Below are positions 35,001 through 46,369 of a stretch of 64,000 nt of DNA, in pieces. The notes under the pieces are model-generated. The model was not told where the DNA came from. It saw only the letters and a program-made list of their open reading frames with translations, and made no database searches. The stretch lies in NCBI RefSeq assembly GCF_040436345.1, contig NC_133218.1:6710539-6774538 (forward strand). The letters run 5' to 3'. How positions within the stretch are numbered: the stretch's first letter is position 1; every line of letters starts with the position of its first letter. The position numbers were made by a program, and so were the translations under genes. The stretch is from Pagrus major (lineage: Eukaryota > Chordata > Actinopteri > Spariformes > Sparidae).

Positions 35001-37175
35001 CACCTGACGTAGTACGGCGCCACAGAGAGTTGGCATTAATGTTGGCTAACCACAAACGCAGTCATGTGTGGAGCTTTTTCAGTTCTAAGAACAGCAGCGA
35101 CACTGTATGTGATGTGTGGGAGGACTGTGAGGTACTGTGGCAACACCACAAACCTTGTTGAGAGTCTGAGATTTAATCACAATACAGAATGTGATGAGGT
35201 TATGCAGCGAAGGTCTAAAGAAGAGGAGAAGAAAGGTTCTGCTAACCTTGAATCGCCGAGTATTTTGGACTGGCAGGCATTATGCAGGTACAGAGAGATT
35301 GTAGGTACAACAAGGTAAGACTACAAAATGCAGTTTTGTTAAGCTTTAATTCAAAGTATCAGTATTGTCTTGGTATCGGTGATACAAGCCTGGGTTTTCC
35401 TTGGTATCGGAAGGAAACTCGTGGCAGCACACATCACTAGCGAACAACAGCTATTGACGCAATATGCTTCTTTTTTGTGGACAAATTAAATTTTACTTCT
35501 TCTATTAAATGACTTGGGATCCAGAAATGACTAGTTCTCCTACTGTTGCTGCACATATCCTGTTGGTCACCATGTAGGGTTATTTGTCTCGCTTGGTTGA
35601 GATGGAATTTAAATAAAACACCCAGGCGCCTGGAGGGGAGGTGGGGGTTCATTATTCTCTTTAGCTCTACTCACAAATAAACACACAAACACTTGGCAGC
35701 CTGCTGACAGAGTTACTGCAGCTCAGACTCCCCCTGTTTCCCCAATCACAGAGGCTGGGGACTGGGAGGTGTGGTTGAGGGGTACAAAGGAAAAATCCAC
35801 CCTTGGATCTGAACTTGTTCCATTCAGTGCATTCCAGGAAGTTCAGCTGATGTGATGACGTGGTACAATATTATTTTTCATGGATTCATTTCCCTTAATC
35901 TGCCTCAACTGTGTCCACTTTCTACAAATCACTGGACTCGCTACAACCTCGACAGGAAGCATGAGCAGGTGTCAGTATGCAGGTTAAACTAGGTGTATTT
36001 TTTGTGAAAACTGTCTAAGATTGGGGTTCTGTCCCTTATTTAAAGAAAACTAAGGTTTTAGGGAGTACTACTGCCTAGAATTACCACATTGCAGTCAAGT
36101 TACTGTTCCAGAGCTGTGGTGTTGAATAATATTCAGAACATCTTTTGCAAAATATTACAATGTCACAGTGCATTTAACCTCTGACTTTTTGGATATCAAT
36201 TGTCAAAATTTCAGCATTTTATCCTATTAGACATTCGTATCGTCTTTGAGTCATAGTGGACATTTGTATCGTGCCTTGGAGGTAATCTGATCGATTACCT
36301 CCAAGGACTTTATATTACATCTGGACACAACCTTGGAGGTGGAGCCTTATTCAATCCTGTGAAAGCTGCTCAGTGGCGTTTTAAATGCAAAAAAACTCGA
36401 CTTCCCAGCTATGAAAATACCCGGATCTTCCATGTTGTAAAGCCCATAGAACGTGCGTCTTTTTGGGCTGCAGTGCATCATGTGACAATGTAATTACCCG
36501 GTTTGGCCACTATGAAAACTGGCTTCAAAGCCAGAGGCTCTTCTTTGGGGATTGATTGCCTCCAGTGATGTCGCTCAGTGGCTAAGAGGCATTATGGGTG
36601 ATGTAGGCACATAGTTTTGAAAAGGAGGCCACTGGTCTAGCATTGAACTCCTTTAACACTGTTGGACTCATGATGGACACTTTAAAAACGTATTTATTAA
36701 AATCGATACAGAAGAACCAGAGATATCACCCTTCTTCTTATTCCTTTCTTAAAAGCTGTTGCCTACATTACCCACAATGCAACTTTGCAGCTTCCTCTGG
36801 AGCCACAAAAGGCTTTATACTACTTTTTACACATATGCAGTAGTACTCCCCAAGATCTGTAAACACACTTTAATGTGTAAAATTGGTCGAGTTACCCTTT
36901 AAGGAAATTAACTGCAAAGACTTAATGAGTTTCCATGAGTGCATTAGATGCATAAACTCTCTTATTTTTAAATTAGAAATTTTCCAGTGAATCCTATTTC
37001 CACAGGAACTGCCTCCCACTAAAGAGCCCAGCCCTCACTGAGTACTGACCTCAGGGTCCATCTCCTCGAGGGCCGTCTCCAGCTGTTTGAGCTCCTCCGC
37101 CGACAGCTTGTTGAGGATTTCATCTTCGTCGAGATCCTTGTACTTGTCCAGGTCCTTCTTGTACGACAACGCCAT
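24856..37175 (-). CDS. tmod3: Tropomodulin (tmod3-like), complete coding region
   Basis: Nine coding exons (minus strand): 37175-37050, 34535-34379, 27955-27833, 26964-26890, 26803-26673, 26583-26476, 26376-26233, 25523-25379 and 24887-24856. All have GT/AG borders and compatible phases. They total 1041 nt and 346 aa (human TMOD2 and TMOD3 are about 351). The product caps the slow-growing pointed ends of actin filaments together with tropomyosin. Visible parts: first tropomyosin/actin-binding region (1-94, [36 protein letters not shown]), second tropomyosin site (about 95-135, [20 protein letters not shown]), and leucine-rich-repeat domain (about 161-336, [68 protein letters not shown]). The C-terminal tail is RKRRVEGDL. 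Exon 1 resembles TMOD3 more than TMOD2, but exons 2-3 are mixed, so tmod2 is possible; the gene lies next to leo1, as human TMOD3 does. tmod1 and tmod4 fit less well. Confidence 0.93.
25351..25373. repeat. (TG)n microsatellite beside a tmod donor
   Basis: About 11 TG units lie only 6 bp beyond the donor of tmod exon 8 (exon end 25379). On the transcribed strand this is a CA tract directly after the splice site, a context known in other genes to bind splicing factors such as hnRNP L. Confidence 0.9.
28587..29506. mobile_element. Nested foldback repeats in the tmod intron between exons 3 and 2
   Basis: The outer ends are an imperfect inverted pair: TAGGGCTACAACTTATTATT (28586 on) against a minus-strand AGCTAAGACAATTAGTTCAT ending at about 29501. 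Inside lies a second pair: TCTAGAGCTTGACC near 28654 against GATCAAACTCTAG near 29434. The interior has ACTCAAGTACTGT words and ATCGGC-type words. About 380 bp of it recurs at 60580-60930. It is non-coding. Confidence 0.6.
29507..31069. other. tmod intron, nothing recognised
   Basis: Intronic DNA between tmod exons 3 and 2. No exon, RNA gene or clear repeat boundary was seen. Confidence 0.5.
31070..31340. repeat. Dispersed repeat, copy A (pairs with 52808-53221)
   Basis: Shares with the leo1 intron 7 copy the ordered words GGATGTAGTCTGATGA, GGGGAAAAAA-CAGAAA, CAAACTCAT, CTGGCAATG and AAAACCTGCA-ATACA over roughly 270 bp. There are many substitutions and small indels. Confidence 0.75.
31999..32060. 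repeat. (CA)31 microsatellite
   Basis: Uninterrupted CA dinucleotides in the tmod intron between exons 3 and 2. Confidence 0.98.
33110..33250. repeat. Dispersed repeat, pairs with 41578-41790
   Basis: Shares AACAAACATGTTTT, TACATCTG/TATATCTG and TTTTGATTAATTGT in order with 41578-41790. It ends in an AATTGTTCAGCTCTA-type terminus. Non-coding, probably a MITE end. Confidence 0.55.
35064..35315 (+). pseudogene. BED-finger fragment of a hAT transposase
   Basis: A plus-strand frame, antisense to tmod, encodes [20 protein letters not shown] and then [20 protein letters not shown]. This matches the N-terminal BED zinc finger of ZBED/hAT-type transposases (CxxC...NTTNLVxHLRxxH). The His expected before the LR is Ser here (ESLRFNH) and the first Cys pair is disturbed, so the finger is broken. 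No catalytic core follows. Just downstream, GTATCGG words (35355-35415) look like the same element's non-coding part. It lies in the tmod intron between exons 2 and 1. Confidence 0.6.
36274..36306. repeat. Perfect 14-bp hairpin
   Basis: Arms CCTTGGAGGTAATC (36274-36287) and GATTACCTCCAAGG (36293-36306) are exact reverse complements around a 5-nt loop. A third CCTTGGAGGT lies at about 36329. Intronic in tmod. The stem is too short for a microRNA precursor. Confidence 0.9.
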
Positions 37176-37456
37176 GGTGCCGGCTATAGCTCGCTAAGAA
37201 ACACTGAACAGCAGACCACAGCCACAGTTTCTTCTCGTGCTCACTGCTCCAGACCAGGGAGAGGCTACCTGAAGGCACAGAAACATAAATACATAAATAA
37301 ACACTCGTGATGATGGGGCATGAGATTCCTTTTTATGCAGCTGACTAAAACAGTCAGGTAATTACATCTAAACTCAGATTAGACATTGTTTATCTCATCC
37401 CTGGGAAACAATAGTCGATCACAGCTGGGCTGGATAATGGGGGCTTGCAATGATGC

Positions 37457-37458
<2 letters not shown>

Positions 37459-37542
<84 letters not shown>
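37459..37542. repeat. (CA)42 microsatellite
   Basis: Uninterrupted and the longest dinucleotide tract in the window. It lies about 285 bp upstream (in the transcriptional sense) of the tmod ATG. Confidence 0.98.
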
Positions 37543-37543
<1 letters not shown>

Positions 37544-40500
37544 CTGGAACAAAGAAAGAACTTTCTCAGGCTCAGATAAATCATCTGACCGCTCCCTTGA
37601 GGATCACCGACAGCTCTTTGCGAACATCAACTTTGTAATACATGAAGAACTTTTAAAAAGAAACAAAAGAAGTGTTTTTTAAAAGGCCTGAAAATAAAGC
37701 AAACTGTAACAGTGGCAGGAAATACTCCTGGAGTAAACTATTAGGTAGATGTATATGTAAGAAAACAACACCAGAGTTAAGATTAAATAAAGCTCAGATT
37801 AGTGAATAAGTTAGAGAGTGAGTGTGTGTCCTGTCAAACTAAATGAAGAGCTTCAGCCTTCAGTTCCCGCTCCCACGCCACAGTCCGAACACAGAATGAC
37901 CTCATGATTTCCAGATTCCCTGCAGGACTCCACAGATGGTCTCAGTCCTAATCACACACACACACTTAAAACTCTCCTTTCCTGAATGGCTTGCTCACAC
38001 TATTCTCAACAAAAGCTCATTCGCAGGAAAGACAAAAAGCTGAATGTTTGTGAAAGACAAAATAGGAACAAATATCACATCATTCGAATCCGAGTCATGT
38101 CAGTTGTAAAATACAGCACCATCTCTAAACTTGTTAACAGCAGTGTTTAAGATTCTTTAAACATTTAGTGCCCTCTCCCCGGTGCTGCCTGACTGATTTC
38201 TTCAGTTCAGAGGAATTCCCTGAGGAGTCTGACAGTGTCTCTCACACTGTTCAGCTCTTTCCCTCCACAATCCAGGCTCTGTCCTGGACTAATTCTTTCC
38301 TTCACCTCCTCCATTAGTGGAGTTTAACTACTCACATTTATTTCTGAGATGATGATGAGAGTCACAGCAGGGATATTCACAGGCCTGAGTGCCTGCGATG
38401 AAGCCTGACTCAAATGTCAGCATGAACGACTAATAAAAGCGTATGAATATAATTGATCTACAATAATAATATCACTCGTAATGTTCTACTGTACAGTAAC
38501 TCAATCAGATACTGGCAAACAGAGGCAGCGCAGTAAAATCTAGTGTAGTGACACTGCAGGGTATTATCACAGCTAACTGGGTGGAAAGTAGATCAGCCAT
38601 TCAAGCTAAATCGATTAGTTGTCAACTATTTAATTGACATTAACACTAATTAATGTTACATCACTATGGATGTATGAGCATTTTTAGTCAGGCTTTATTG
38701 TATTTTGTGACCACAGCATTCTTTACTGGCTTTTTATTTAAGAGTCGCTGCTGTTTGAAATAGAAATTATACTAATTAATATTTAAAAATCAACAGAAAG
38801 TCAGGTCAAAATGCAGTTTTTATTTAAAAAGAAATAAATTGAAAACTCTCATTAAATGAACGTTAATTTATATGTAAATGGTGTAATGCTCCCTGTCCCG
38901 CTTTTACTGTAGATTACACAGTCCATCGCCACTTTGGAAAAATAAACTCTTTTGAGAGTGAGAACAGAAACACTGAGTGTAGTGGAGTTTTTAAGGTTAC
39001 AAAACTGTGAAATTTCAAACAGCTGTTAATAGTGAAATCGGTTAATCGCTGCATCCCTGGTTTGGCCATTATAGTAGACCCAAAAACAAATCCAATAATT
39101 GAGAAAATTGACCATTAATCGACATGTAAATAAGTATTAGTTGCTACTATTTACATGCTAGACATATAAGGTGGTGAAGCAATACAAATGAACAACAAAA
39201 TCTGGCCTTTAAATATGAAAGGAAAGAGGAAAGTCCTAAAAATCACATAGAGGTGAAATCAATATTTGGAAGGAAGCATGAACAGAGCATTAAACTGGAG
39301 AACCAAAACAGTTGTGTTATTATCATACTTCTGCTCTTGAAAAAACAAAAAAACAAATCAATCAGTAGGGCAGCTCCCACTTTGTTGGTGGTCTGACACA
39401 TTCAGACTCATTAAAGTTATTGTTTTTTCTGTTAGCCTCATCATTAACAGGAAGGTAGCTTAGTGTGTGCCCTCCAAAATATATAAATAATCAAATTAAA
39501 ATCACAAACGTGCGACATCTAGTTGACTACAGCTTGAACTAACAAATACTTGTCGACTTGGAAAGACTGTAGTCGGGGCAGTCCTACAAAATAGGTCCAA
39601 ATAAGTTTCGACTTAAACAACATTATATCTGAGAGATTGAAAAAAATCCCATGAATCTGTATCATATGGAAGTCATTCTGTGTGTTGTGTCCACAACAGC
39701 AATCTGGACCGGCACCAGGATTAGTTTCTCATGATGTCATTACAAGCCCTTACTTGCATGTTTTGGAAAGGGATATCTTTCATCATCAACAACTGAGATG
39801 TCCAAGGACATAACAAACATCTGATGGCTTTACTGTGATTGTGACGGTAACCAGGCTTTACAGCCTGCCAGGTTTCCACAATCTTGAAACGTGTTAGAAA
39901 ATTAACTTTGATGTATTCTGCCAAAAAAACTTGCATGCCTAGGCTCAACTTTACTTCAACACCAGTCAAATATTTGCTAGCCAGTCAAAACATATGGAAA
40001 TATATGAAGTTTGATGTATGTCTTTCTTTGTCCTAATTAAGGTGAAATTACCCAGATTAATTATATGATGTCCTGCAGGCAACAAGATGACATTTCTGGA
40101 CAGGATTTTGAAAAAGCTGAGACCCCGTTCTGGGATAAGTCTTAAGTCTCACACACACACACATACAGTATAATGCTCTTATGACAAGATAAGCTCAAAA
40201 TAACACCATTCATCACCATTATGAATCATCCTACTTTTTCAAAAACATTTTACAATTGAGCACATCTTAAACAACAACCACTGTTCAGAGTCAGTGAGGT
40301 CTTCAGTACTTGTGAGTGTGCAGACAGGAGAGTAATGGGGCATGCAGACAGGGATAATGATGGCGATGGGTGGGCTCAGGCCGGAGCAGAGACACTGAGA
40401 GGATCCATTAGTCCAATCTGATTGATTCCTTTCTCCTTCTCCTCTCTGCTAATCCTTCAAGACAACAACAGATGGCTCGGAGCCAATAATACTGCAAACC

Positions 40501-41577
40501 TGTCGGCACGCTACACTCACCTTACACTTTCCTGCCCTGACCCCTACACTCAGGCTACTGTTGGGCACATAAACATATTATTGAGGACTGCACAAGGACG
40601 GATCTAAGATCACCTGACAGGCTACATGTTTACCACTTAGTTTCCAGTCTGAAAGATCAAGTGATAAACACTTGGCTGATTAAGCCAAGGCTGCAAGATG
40701 TAAGACCACATTTACAAAGTTAAACCAAGCATTAATAGAAATATATCATTATCATTACTATTACTAATACTGTTTAAATTTGAGCATTTGGACACAGTTG
40801 GCCAACCTTCTTATCTTAGATTTTACAGTTGTCTTTTTATGCTTATATTTATCACTAATATAATTTTATTGGCGTTTTATTTTCTGTCTTTCTCCCTTGG
40901 ATTTTATTATGGCTAAATCAAATTGTATTCTTCAGAGTGTGCATAACCTCAAATTATTTTTAATGCAGACTACTGTGCTCATCTCTGAACAAATAATTTA
41001 CAACTAGATCACAAGAAAGACGTTAAACACAGTTACACAGCTTCACAGTTGGATAAGTTTATGAACAGCTTCCTTTCTGTTATATGGGGGGAGGGGGGTA
41101 GTAGTAGTAGTAGTTATAGTAGTAGTTAAAATAGGCCTAAAACTTTTAAAATGGCACTGAACATAATGGATTACTTTACGTTACACTATGTTGACAAACA
41201 AATATTGTTATTTCATCTCAGATAGGACAAACATCTTCTATTACTGGACATACTTTGTGTGAAGAAGATTCAAACAACCTTAAACATCATAAATCATAGG
41301 GTCCCCCCATATAAAGGATAAATAAATGGTGGGCACCTGATCTCCTTGTTGTTCTTCAGTTGGGGATCCATCGTATCTACATCTGACTTTGGCTTTTTTT
41401 TTTGGGTGATACAATAGGCAAGCCAAGCCTTCAGTCATGGCTTTTTCAAGTCACTCATGTGAGGAAATTCATGATAATCCCAACTCACAACTAACCCAAT
41501 AATCTTAATTCACCATGATCAATTTATCCTGCGTGTTTTTCTCCTGATCTGTAATGAAATCTTGTACCCTTCCATCC

Positions 41578-41790
41578 CTTGATGTGACATCTGCTGGGGT
41601 CTTTACCAAACAAACATGTTTTCTTACATCTGGAGAACAAGATTCATAGGCCAGGACGTCTCTGCAGCACTACAGTACCTCATTATGACGCTGTTTGTCA
41701 CGCATTTTAAGTCTCAAAAAAACTGCAGCTTCTACGATTTGCATATTGCAATTTTGATAGTATTTTGATTAATTGTGCCGCACTAAGGGG
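41578..41790. repeat. Dispersed repeat, pairs with 33110-33250
   Basis: The same ordered words as the 33.1 kb copy, interrupted by extra sequence in the middle. It ends in TTTTGATTAATTGTGCCGCA. Confidence 0.5.
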
Positions 41791-42856
41791 AAGTGAAACA
41801 TAAAATATCAGTTTCTTTATGAGCCACCATTACCTGTAATAAACCTTCGCCCTGTTTTGAAATGTCTGAACATGTTTAAGGTCAAATGGTGAGGCTTCAT
41901 CTTCTCTCAAAAAAGAAAATGATGCTGTAAGACAAAATGCAAGACTTTCCCAGCCATTATGTATATGATACAAACTCAGACGCCATCCCAGATATCTCTG
42001 ACTGATATTATATAACTCTCAGCAGCTGAAAAAACCCATAGTTTATCTCCAGTTAGTATCCAGGTTGCCTGGTGCTATTTCAGATCTCACAGGCAGAACC
42101 TGGATGAATAGTAACTTGCAGCTCAGACATGAACAGGAAGCCCTGATGGTTATTACATTATTATAGAGCAACACCCACAAAAAAGACTATAGTTAGAATG
42201 ACCCAGCTGGGCTACCCATGGGACAAGAGTCTGCACTTCCTCCTCCCACCTACTCTGCTTCGCTTGTATTCTACCATTATGCTTCTCCACCCTGTTGTTA
42301 CTCAGTTCTCCTTCATCCTTTTTGAGTTTAGCCTCCTAAGGTGCCTGTAGGTGTCGGAAATGATAGAAAACAGATGGAAGGAGACGGAGATAGCAACGGA
42401 AGCTCTGATCATTCTGTCACTATGATATTTTCACTGTAATATAAACAGGTCAAAGAGAGGAAAGAAGTGTCAGTGTGTTTGTAGTTATGGTGCGGATGCT
42501 TGACTTTGTACGAGTACATTAAAATAGACTGAAAGTCAAAATAAAACTGTGTCTGAAAAAGAAAACAATCAACAGTTATTTTGTTCATTCACTCAAATAT
42601 TTCTGTACCTCCCTCAGAGACCTGGCCAGGGTCGTACAGGAAGTGGGGTGTTTCTCAAACAAACATGCATAATTTGTACACTCCCCTGTTTTAGCCGCAC
42701 ACACACTCCATTATTATATAATGGGAAGCGCTTTCAAGGAGTGCCTTTCAGCTCAGCAAGGGCTATATTGTGAAAAGTACAGGTTCAGGAAAGGCTCCTA
42801 CTTTCACCTCTTCGTAAAACAAAAAAGAAGTAATGACAAGTCACCATTCCCCGAGG

Positions 42857-42887
42857 GTGAAACCTGGCACTCACAGCCAGGTTTCAC
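42857..42887. repeat. Perfect 12-bp hairpin
   Basis: GTGAAACCTGGC (42857-42868) and GCCAGGTTTCAC (42876-42887) are exact reverse complements around a 7-nt loop, in the first tmod intron. No function is evident. Confidence 0.85.
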
Positions 42888-43139
42888 TCTCCAGTGAAAG
42901 GTATGCAGGTTAAACAAATCAAGAGCCTGTTTATCTGCAATACGGTACTGCAGTAGGTGCTACAGTCTGCCGTATCACCAAAAATGCCTCGTCAGCCGTC
43001 ACCACACCACTGCTCTCGGTTGCAATACCTGCTTTACAGCTTCAGGAGGGCCACCTGAAAAACACACTTCCTTGAGCAGAAGCAGACGTCCTCCTTAAGA
43101 CTTGGACCACACCCTTCATTCACCACTGAGCCCTTTGTG

Positions 43140-43140
<1 letters not shown>

Positions 43141-43200
<60 letters not shown>
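43141..43200. repeat. (AC)n microsatellite
   Basis: About 29 AC units with one AA interruption near 43189. Confidence 0.95.
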
Positions 43201-43201
<1 letters not shown>

Positions 43202-44053
43202 AACTCTAAGATTAGCTCTTGAACGAGGAGTGTGTTCATAGATTTACTGACACAATGACTTTGCACCTATCTCACAAACTAGTACTGCTGCTCAAACCAC
43301 AGCCTTTCCCCCTAGACCTGCAACCACACTGGTGTGAGTCATCCACCAAAAGTACGTCCTTAAAAACAATGAATCTCTTGTGTTAGAGCAAACAAACAAA
43401 CACTGACGGGATTGATGGACTGTTTGTGAGATGTGCTGTCAGACTGACAGGGATGGGCAGATGAGATAAAATCAGACCTGCATTGTAAATACAATTAGCA
43501 ACACCCATACACAATAAAACAAGAACCATTGACCTAACAGGTAATCAAAAGGTATTTAGCACTGCCATAAAGTACCACATGATATTGCACTCATACTCTT
43601 ACATATATTAAGTTCCTCTGGTGTTACTCAGCTGTCCTGACTGAAGGAGTTTCATCCATCTCCTGTGTGGTCATAGCGGGCTACGGAACGGCGTTAGCTA
43701 ACTCGCTCATGACATGTTTATGATTACCACGCTGACAGTAAACAGCTCGGTAATGATTATCGTAGCCCAGCGAAAGATAGCACACTCTAGCAACGAAATA
43801 GTTAAAGCCAGACCAAGAGGTTTACGGGACCACACTTTAGCAACTTAGCTACATTTGTCGGATGCAGTAACACCATGCGAAAAAGCCCGATGACATGTAG
43901 CAGCTAACATGCTAACCTTTGCAGTTGACTCAAGTTGCTAGCCGTTTTAGCTAAACCAGCACATATGGAAGTGACAGTGTGTAAAACAGTACGGATAACG
44001 TGAACTGAATTGACAAACTAGCTCCAACCCGCCCCAAAAAACAAGTTTCTTAC

Positions 44054-44165
44054 CTGAGGCTAACGGGACCTAACTAAGGAATCTCCAAATATCGCCAGTC
44101 CTCCCAATGAATGCGATGTCTTCACTGCTTGATTTCTCACTCAGCCCAAGGGCGGTAACACAGGA
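44054..44165 (-). other. Likely tmod 5' noncoding exon
   Basis: On the minus strand GTTAGCCTCAG is followed by a strong donor GTAAGAAAC (donor GT at 44053-44052). The exon would lie just downstream of a CCAAT-rich promoter and splice to an acceptor before the ATG exon at 37175. The start site is not visible, so the upper limit is approximate. Confidence 0.5.
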
Positions 44166-44285
44166 AGAGCGAGCTAGTGCGCTCTCCGAGTGACGTCTGG
44201 TTGAACCAATAGACGGAGGGTCTGCCAGGCGAGAGCCAATGGAGTTAATTGGTCCGCCCCTTTCGGCGAGAAGAGCCAATCAGAT
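44166..44285 (-). promoter_or_regulatory. CCAAT-rich CpG promoter of tmod
   Basis: Within 75 bp there are three CCAAT boxes on the plus strand (44206-44210, 44236-44240, 44276-44280) and one ATTGG (44248-44252). There is also a GC-box-like CCGCCCC (about 44253-44259) and a CRE-like TGACGTC (44191-44197). Multiple NF-Y sites with CRE and no TATA fit a broadly expressed gene. It may also act on leo1, whose ATG is 3.2 kb away in the other direction, although leo1 has its own promoter. Confidence 0.6.
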
Positions 44286-44311
44286 GAGATATAGGGAAGG
44301 AAAAATAAAAT

Positions 44312-44371
44312 AGAATAAGATAAGATAAGATAAGATAAGATAAAATAAAATAAAATAAAATAAAATAAAAT
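44312..44371. repeat. (AAGAT)n then (AAAAT)n tract
   Basis: About five AAGAT units pass into about seven AAAAT units. On the minus strand this is the TTATC-type tail seen behind many fish retroposons. Confidence 0.85.
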
Positions 44372-44915
44372 AAAAAAATGTATTGCATTAATATAATACA
44401 TTATTGTTTATAATCAGTACATATTTTATAATATAGAATATCATAATTATTATAACAAAATATACAATTTTACTTATGTTTTACTTATTTATTTATTATT
44501 GTTTTTTATTGATGCTTACGTTTTTTGCTATGCCTTTAGTTGCTGTAATAATGCAAATTTTTCCATTGTGGAACTAATGAAGGACTCCCTTATTTCTTAT
44601 TTAAAAATAAAATGTATCTACTAGTCACTAAATAAAATAAAATAAAATAAAGCAAAAATATATATTGCCATAATATAATATATCATTTTTCATAATTAGT
44701 ACATATTTTATCATATGAAAAGTATAATCATAATATTTTAATAAAACATACTTTTTTAACTTATGTATTATTATTGTTGTTGTTTTATTGATGCTTCTCT
44801 TTTTTTTGCTATTCCCTTTGCTGCTGTAATAATGCAAATGTCCCTGGTGTGGGACTAATAAAGGATAACCTTATCTCTTATTTTAATAGAATAAATTAGA
44901 ATGTATCCACTGGTC
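44341..44915. repeat. Diverged tandem duplication of a retroposon-tail-like unit
   Basis: Copy 1 (about 44341-44632) and copy 2 (about 44633-44915) each run through (TAAAA)n, ATATAATA-AT, GTACATATTTTAT, TTATTGATGCTT, GCTGTAATAATGCAAAT, and GGGACTAATAAAGGAT (or GGAACTAATGAAGGAC in copy 1). The last words resemble the 3' tail of a teleost LINE/SINE family. Confidence 0.75.
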
Positions 44916-46369
44916 ATTAGTTTCATCCAATATATTTTCACTGTCTAAGAAATAGCCTTATCTGCACCCTGGGCAAATCTATTGCCAACAACACTTATTC
45001 AGGTCATTGACATAGAGCTGAATGATTACATCACTCCTACTAATCATGATAAATATGTATGACATCTCCATGAGCAAACTCCATCTGTTGTTGGAAGAAA
45101 TGAGGGCCACTTGAAAGCCCCTGTAAAAGCCGGGAAGTGGACCTTGAGCTTAGATTATTTTCTGTCAAACTACTGCAGCTATACAGTTTGATTTACATCA
45201 AAGCAAAGCTTAAGAGCACACTATGGATAAGTCAAGTCTAGTGAGGTTGATTTAGACTTCATAGCACAAAAAACAGATTTGTCTCAGAGCAACAGCACAG
45301 GGATGGACAGGAGGTGTCAGGGTGTATACAGATGAGACAGAAATGGCAAAGGTAGAATTATATGAAACATGAGAAATAAAAATATATAAGAAATAGGATG
45401 ATAGTAATTAAGAGTTAAGTGCAAACATAGTATTGTTATATTGATAAAAATGTTAAGTGCAATAAGTTGAGCTGTTTCGGGCAAAATGTAGAAGTGTTTG
45501 TAGTGAAGTCTTTGGATCAATGAAGCTCACAGAAATATATCATGGAGACCTGGACAGACTCACAAAGACACACAGAGTTGTCTGTCTTGTGTCTCCGGCA
45601 CACACAAAGCACATTCTGTACAGTAAAAACCTTACCTTACCCTGGACTGTATAGAGAAAGGAGAAAGCTCATCCTCCCTTTACTACACTGTGTTACACAA
45701 TAGTGGAGGTTGAATTTCATGTCTCTCTGGGTTCACACAATATGTGCACTGTAACGAGATGCCCTGCACGTAACACTGAAACTTTGGCGAGAGAGGTGGC
45801 TGCTGAAACATACAACATGTCAGCAGCCTGTTGCTGAAATCAGATGAATGATAGCAATCAGCTGAAGTCTAAAGGCTGAAATGTACCAAGAGGATGACGA
45901 CTTTTCTGCTGTTTTAACCAGTTTCACACCAGTAGATATACGTCCACACATCAATACGTATGGGCTGAAGGTTAAGGTATTTACTGCAGGGTGAGAGCAC
46001 TTCTTAATCAACATGATTTATCTTCTGTGGTGTCTGGAGATAAACCAGGTCCTGCAATCCTCAAGAATAAACAGGCATAGCTAATGGATGTATGGCTGGT
46101 AGCTGGTTCAGGGGGCTGTTTAGAGACAAACGCCCTGGAATATGGCAGGCATATGACGGACATTTACAGCTCGGTTTTCCATGCCTGTAGGAAAAATGAG
46201 ACTCATTTTATTAGTAGCTGCCATGTGAAACACCAGTAAAAGCTGAGCTTACATCCGCAGTCATATGGCTCCCAGAACTGACACTTGACGAGTGGAAAGG
46301 TTTAAGAATATACCAAAGAAAGACAGGAAGACATTTACAATAAATCTAGAGTGGCTATGATTTGCAATA
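44916..46369. other. Gene-free spacer between tmod and leo1 promoters
   Basis: No gene seen. 45300-45480 (AAATGGCAAAG, ATTAAGAGTTAAGTGCAA) resembles LINE-end repeats, with low confidence. Confidence 0.5.

Larger units (their letters stand above)
37176..44053 (-). other. tmod 5' intron (between likely noncoding exon and ATG exon)
   Basis: About 6.9 kb with no recognisable coding similarity. It holds two CA microsatellites, a repeat copy (41578-41790), a 12-bp perfect hairpin and several stretches ending in AATTGTGCCGCACTA- or ATCGCTGCATCCCT-type MITE words (38600-39120). As a large first intron it is a natural place for enhancers, but I see no specific one. Confidence 0.55.

Noticed and set aside
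36274..36306. Hairpin as a microRNA precursor
   Set aside because: 14-bp stem is far too short.
37386..37682. Poly-Thr/His and poly-Val/Cys frames at CA repeats
   Set aside because: Translations of the microsatellite.
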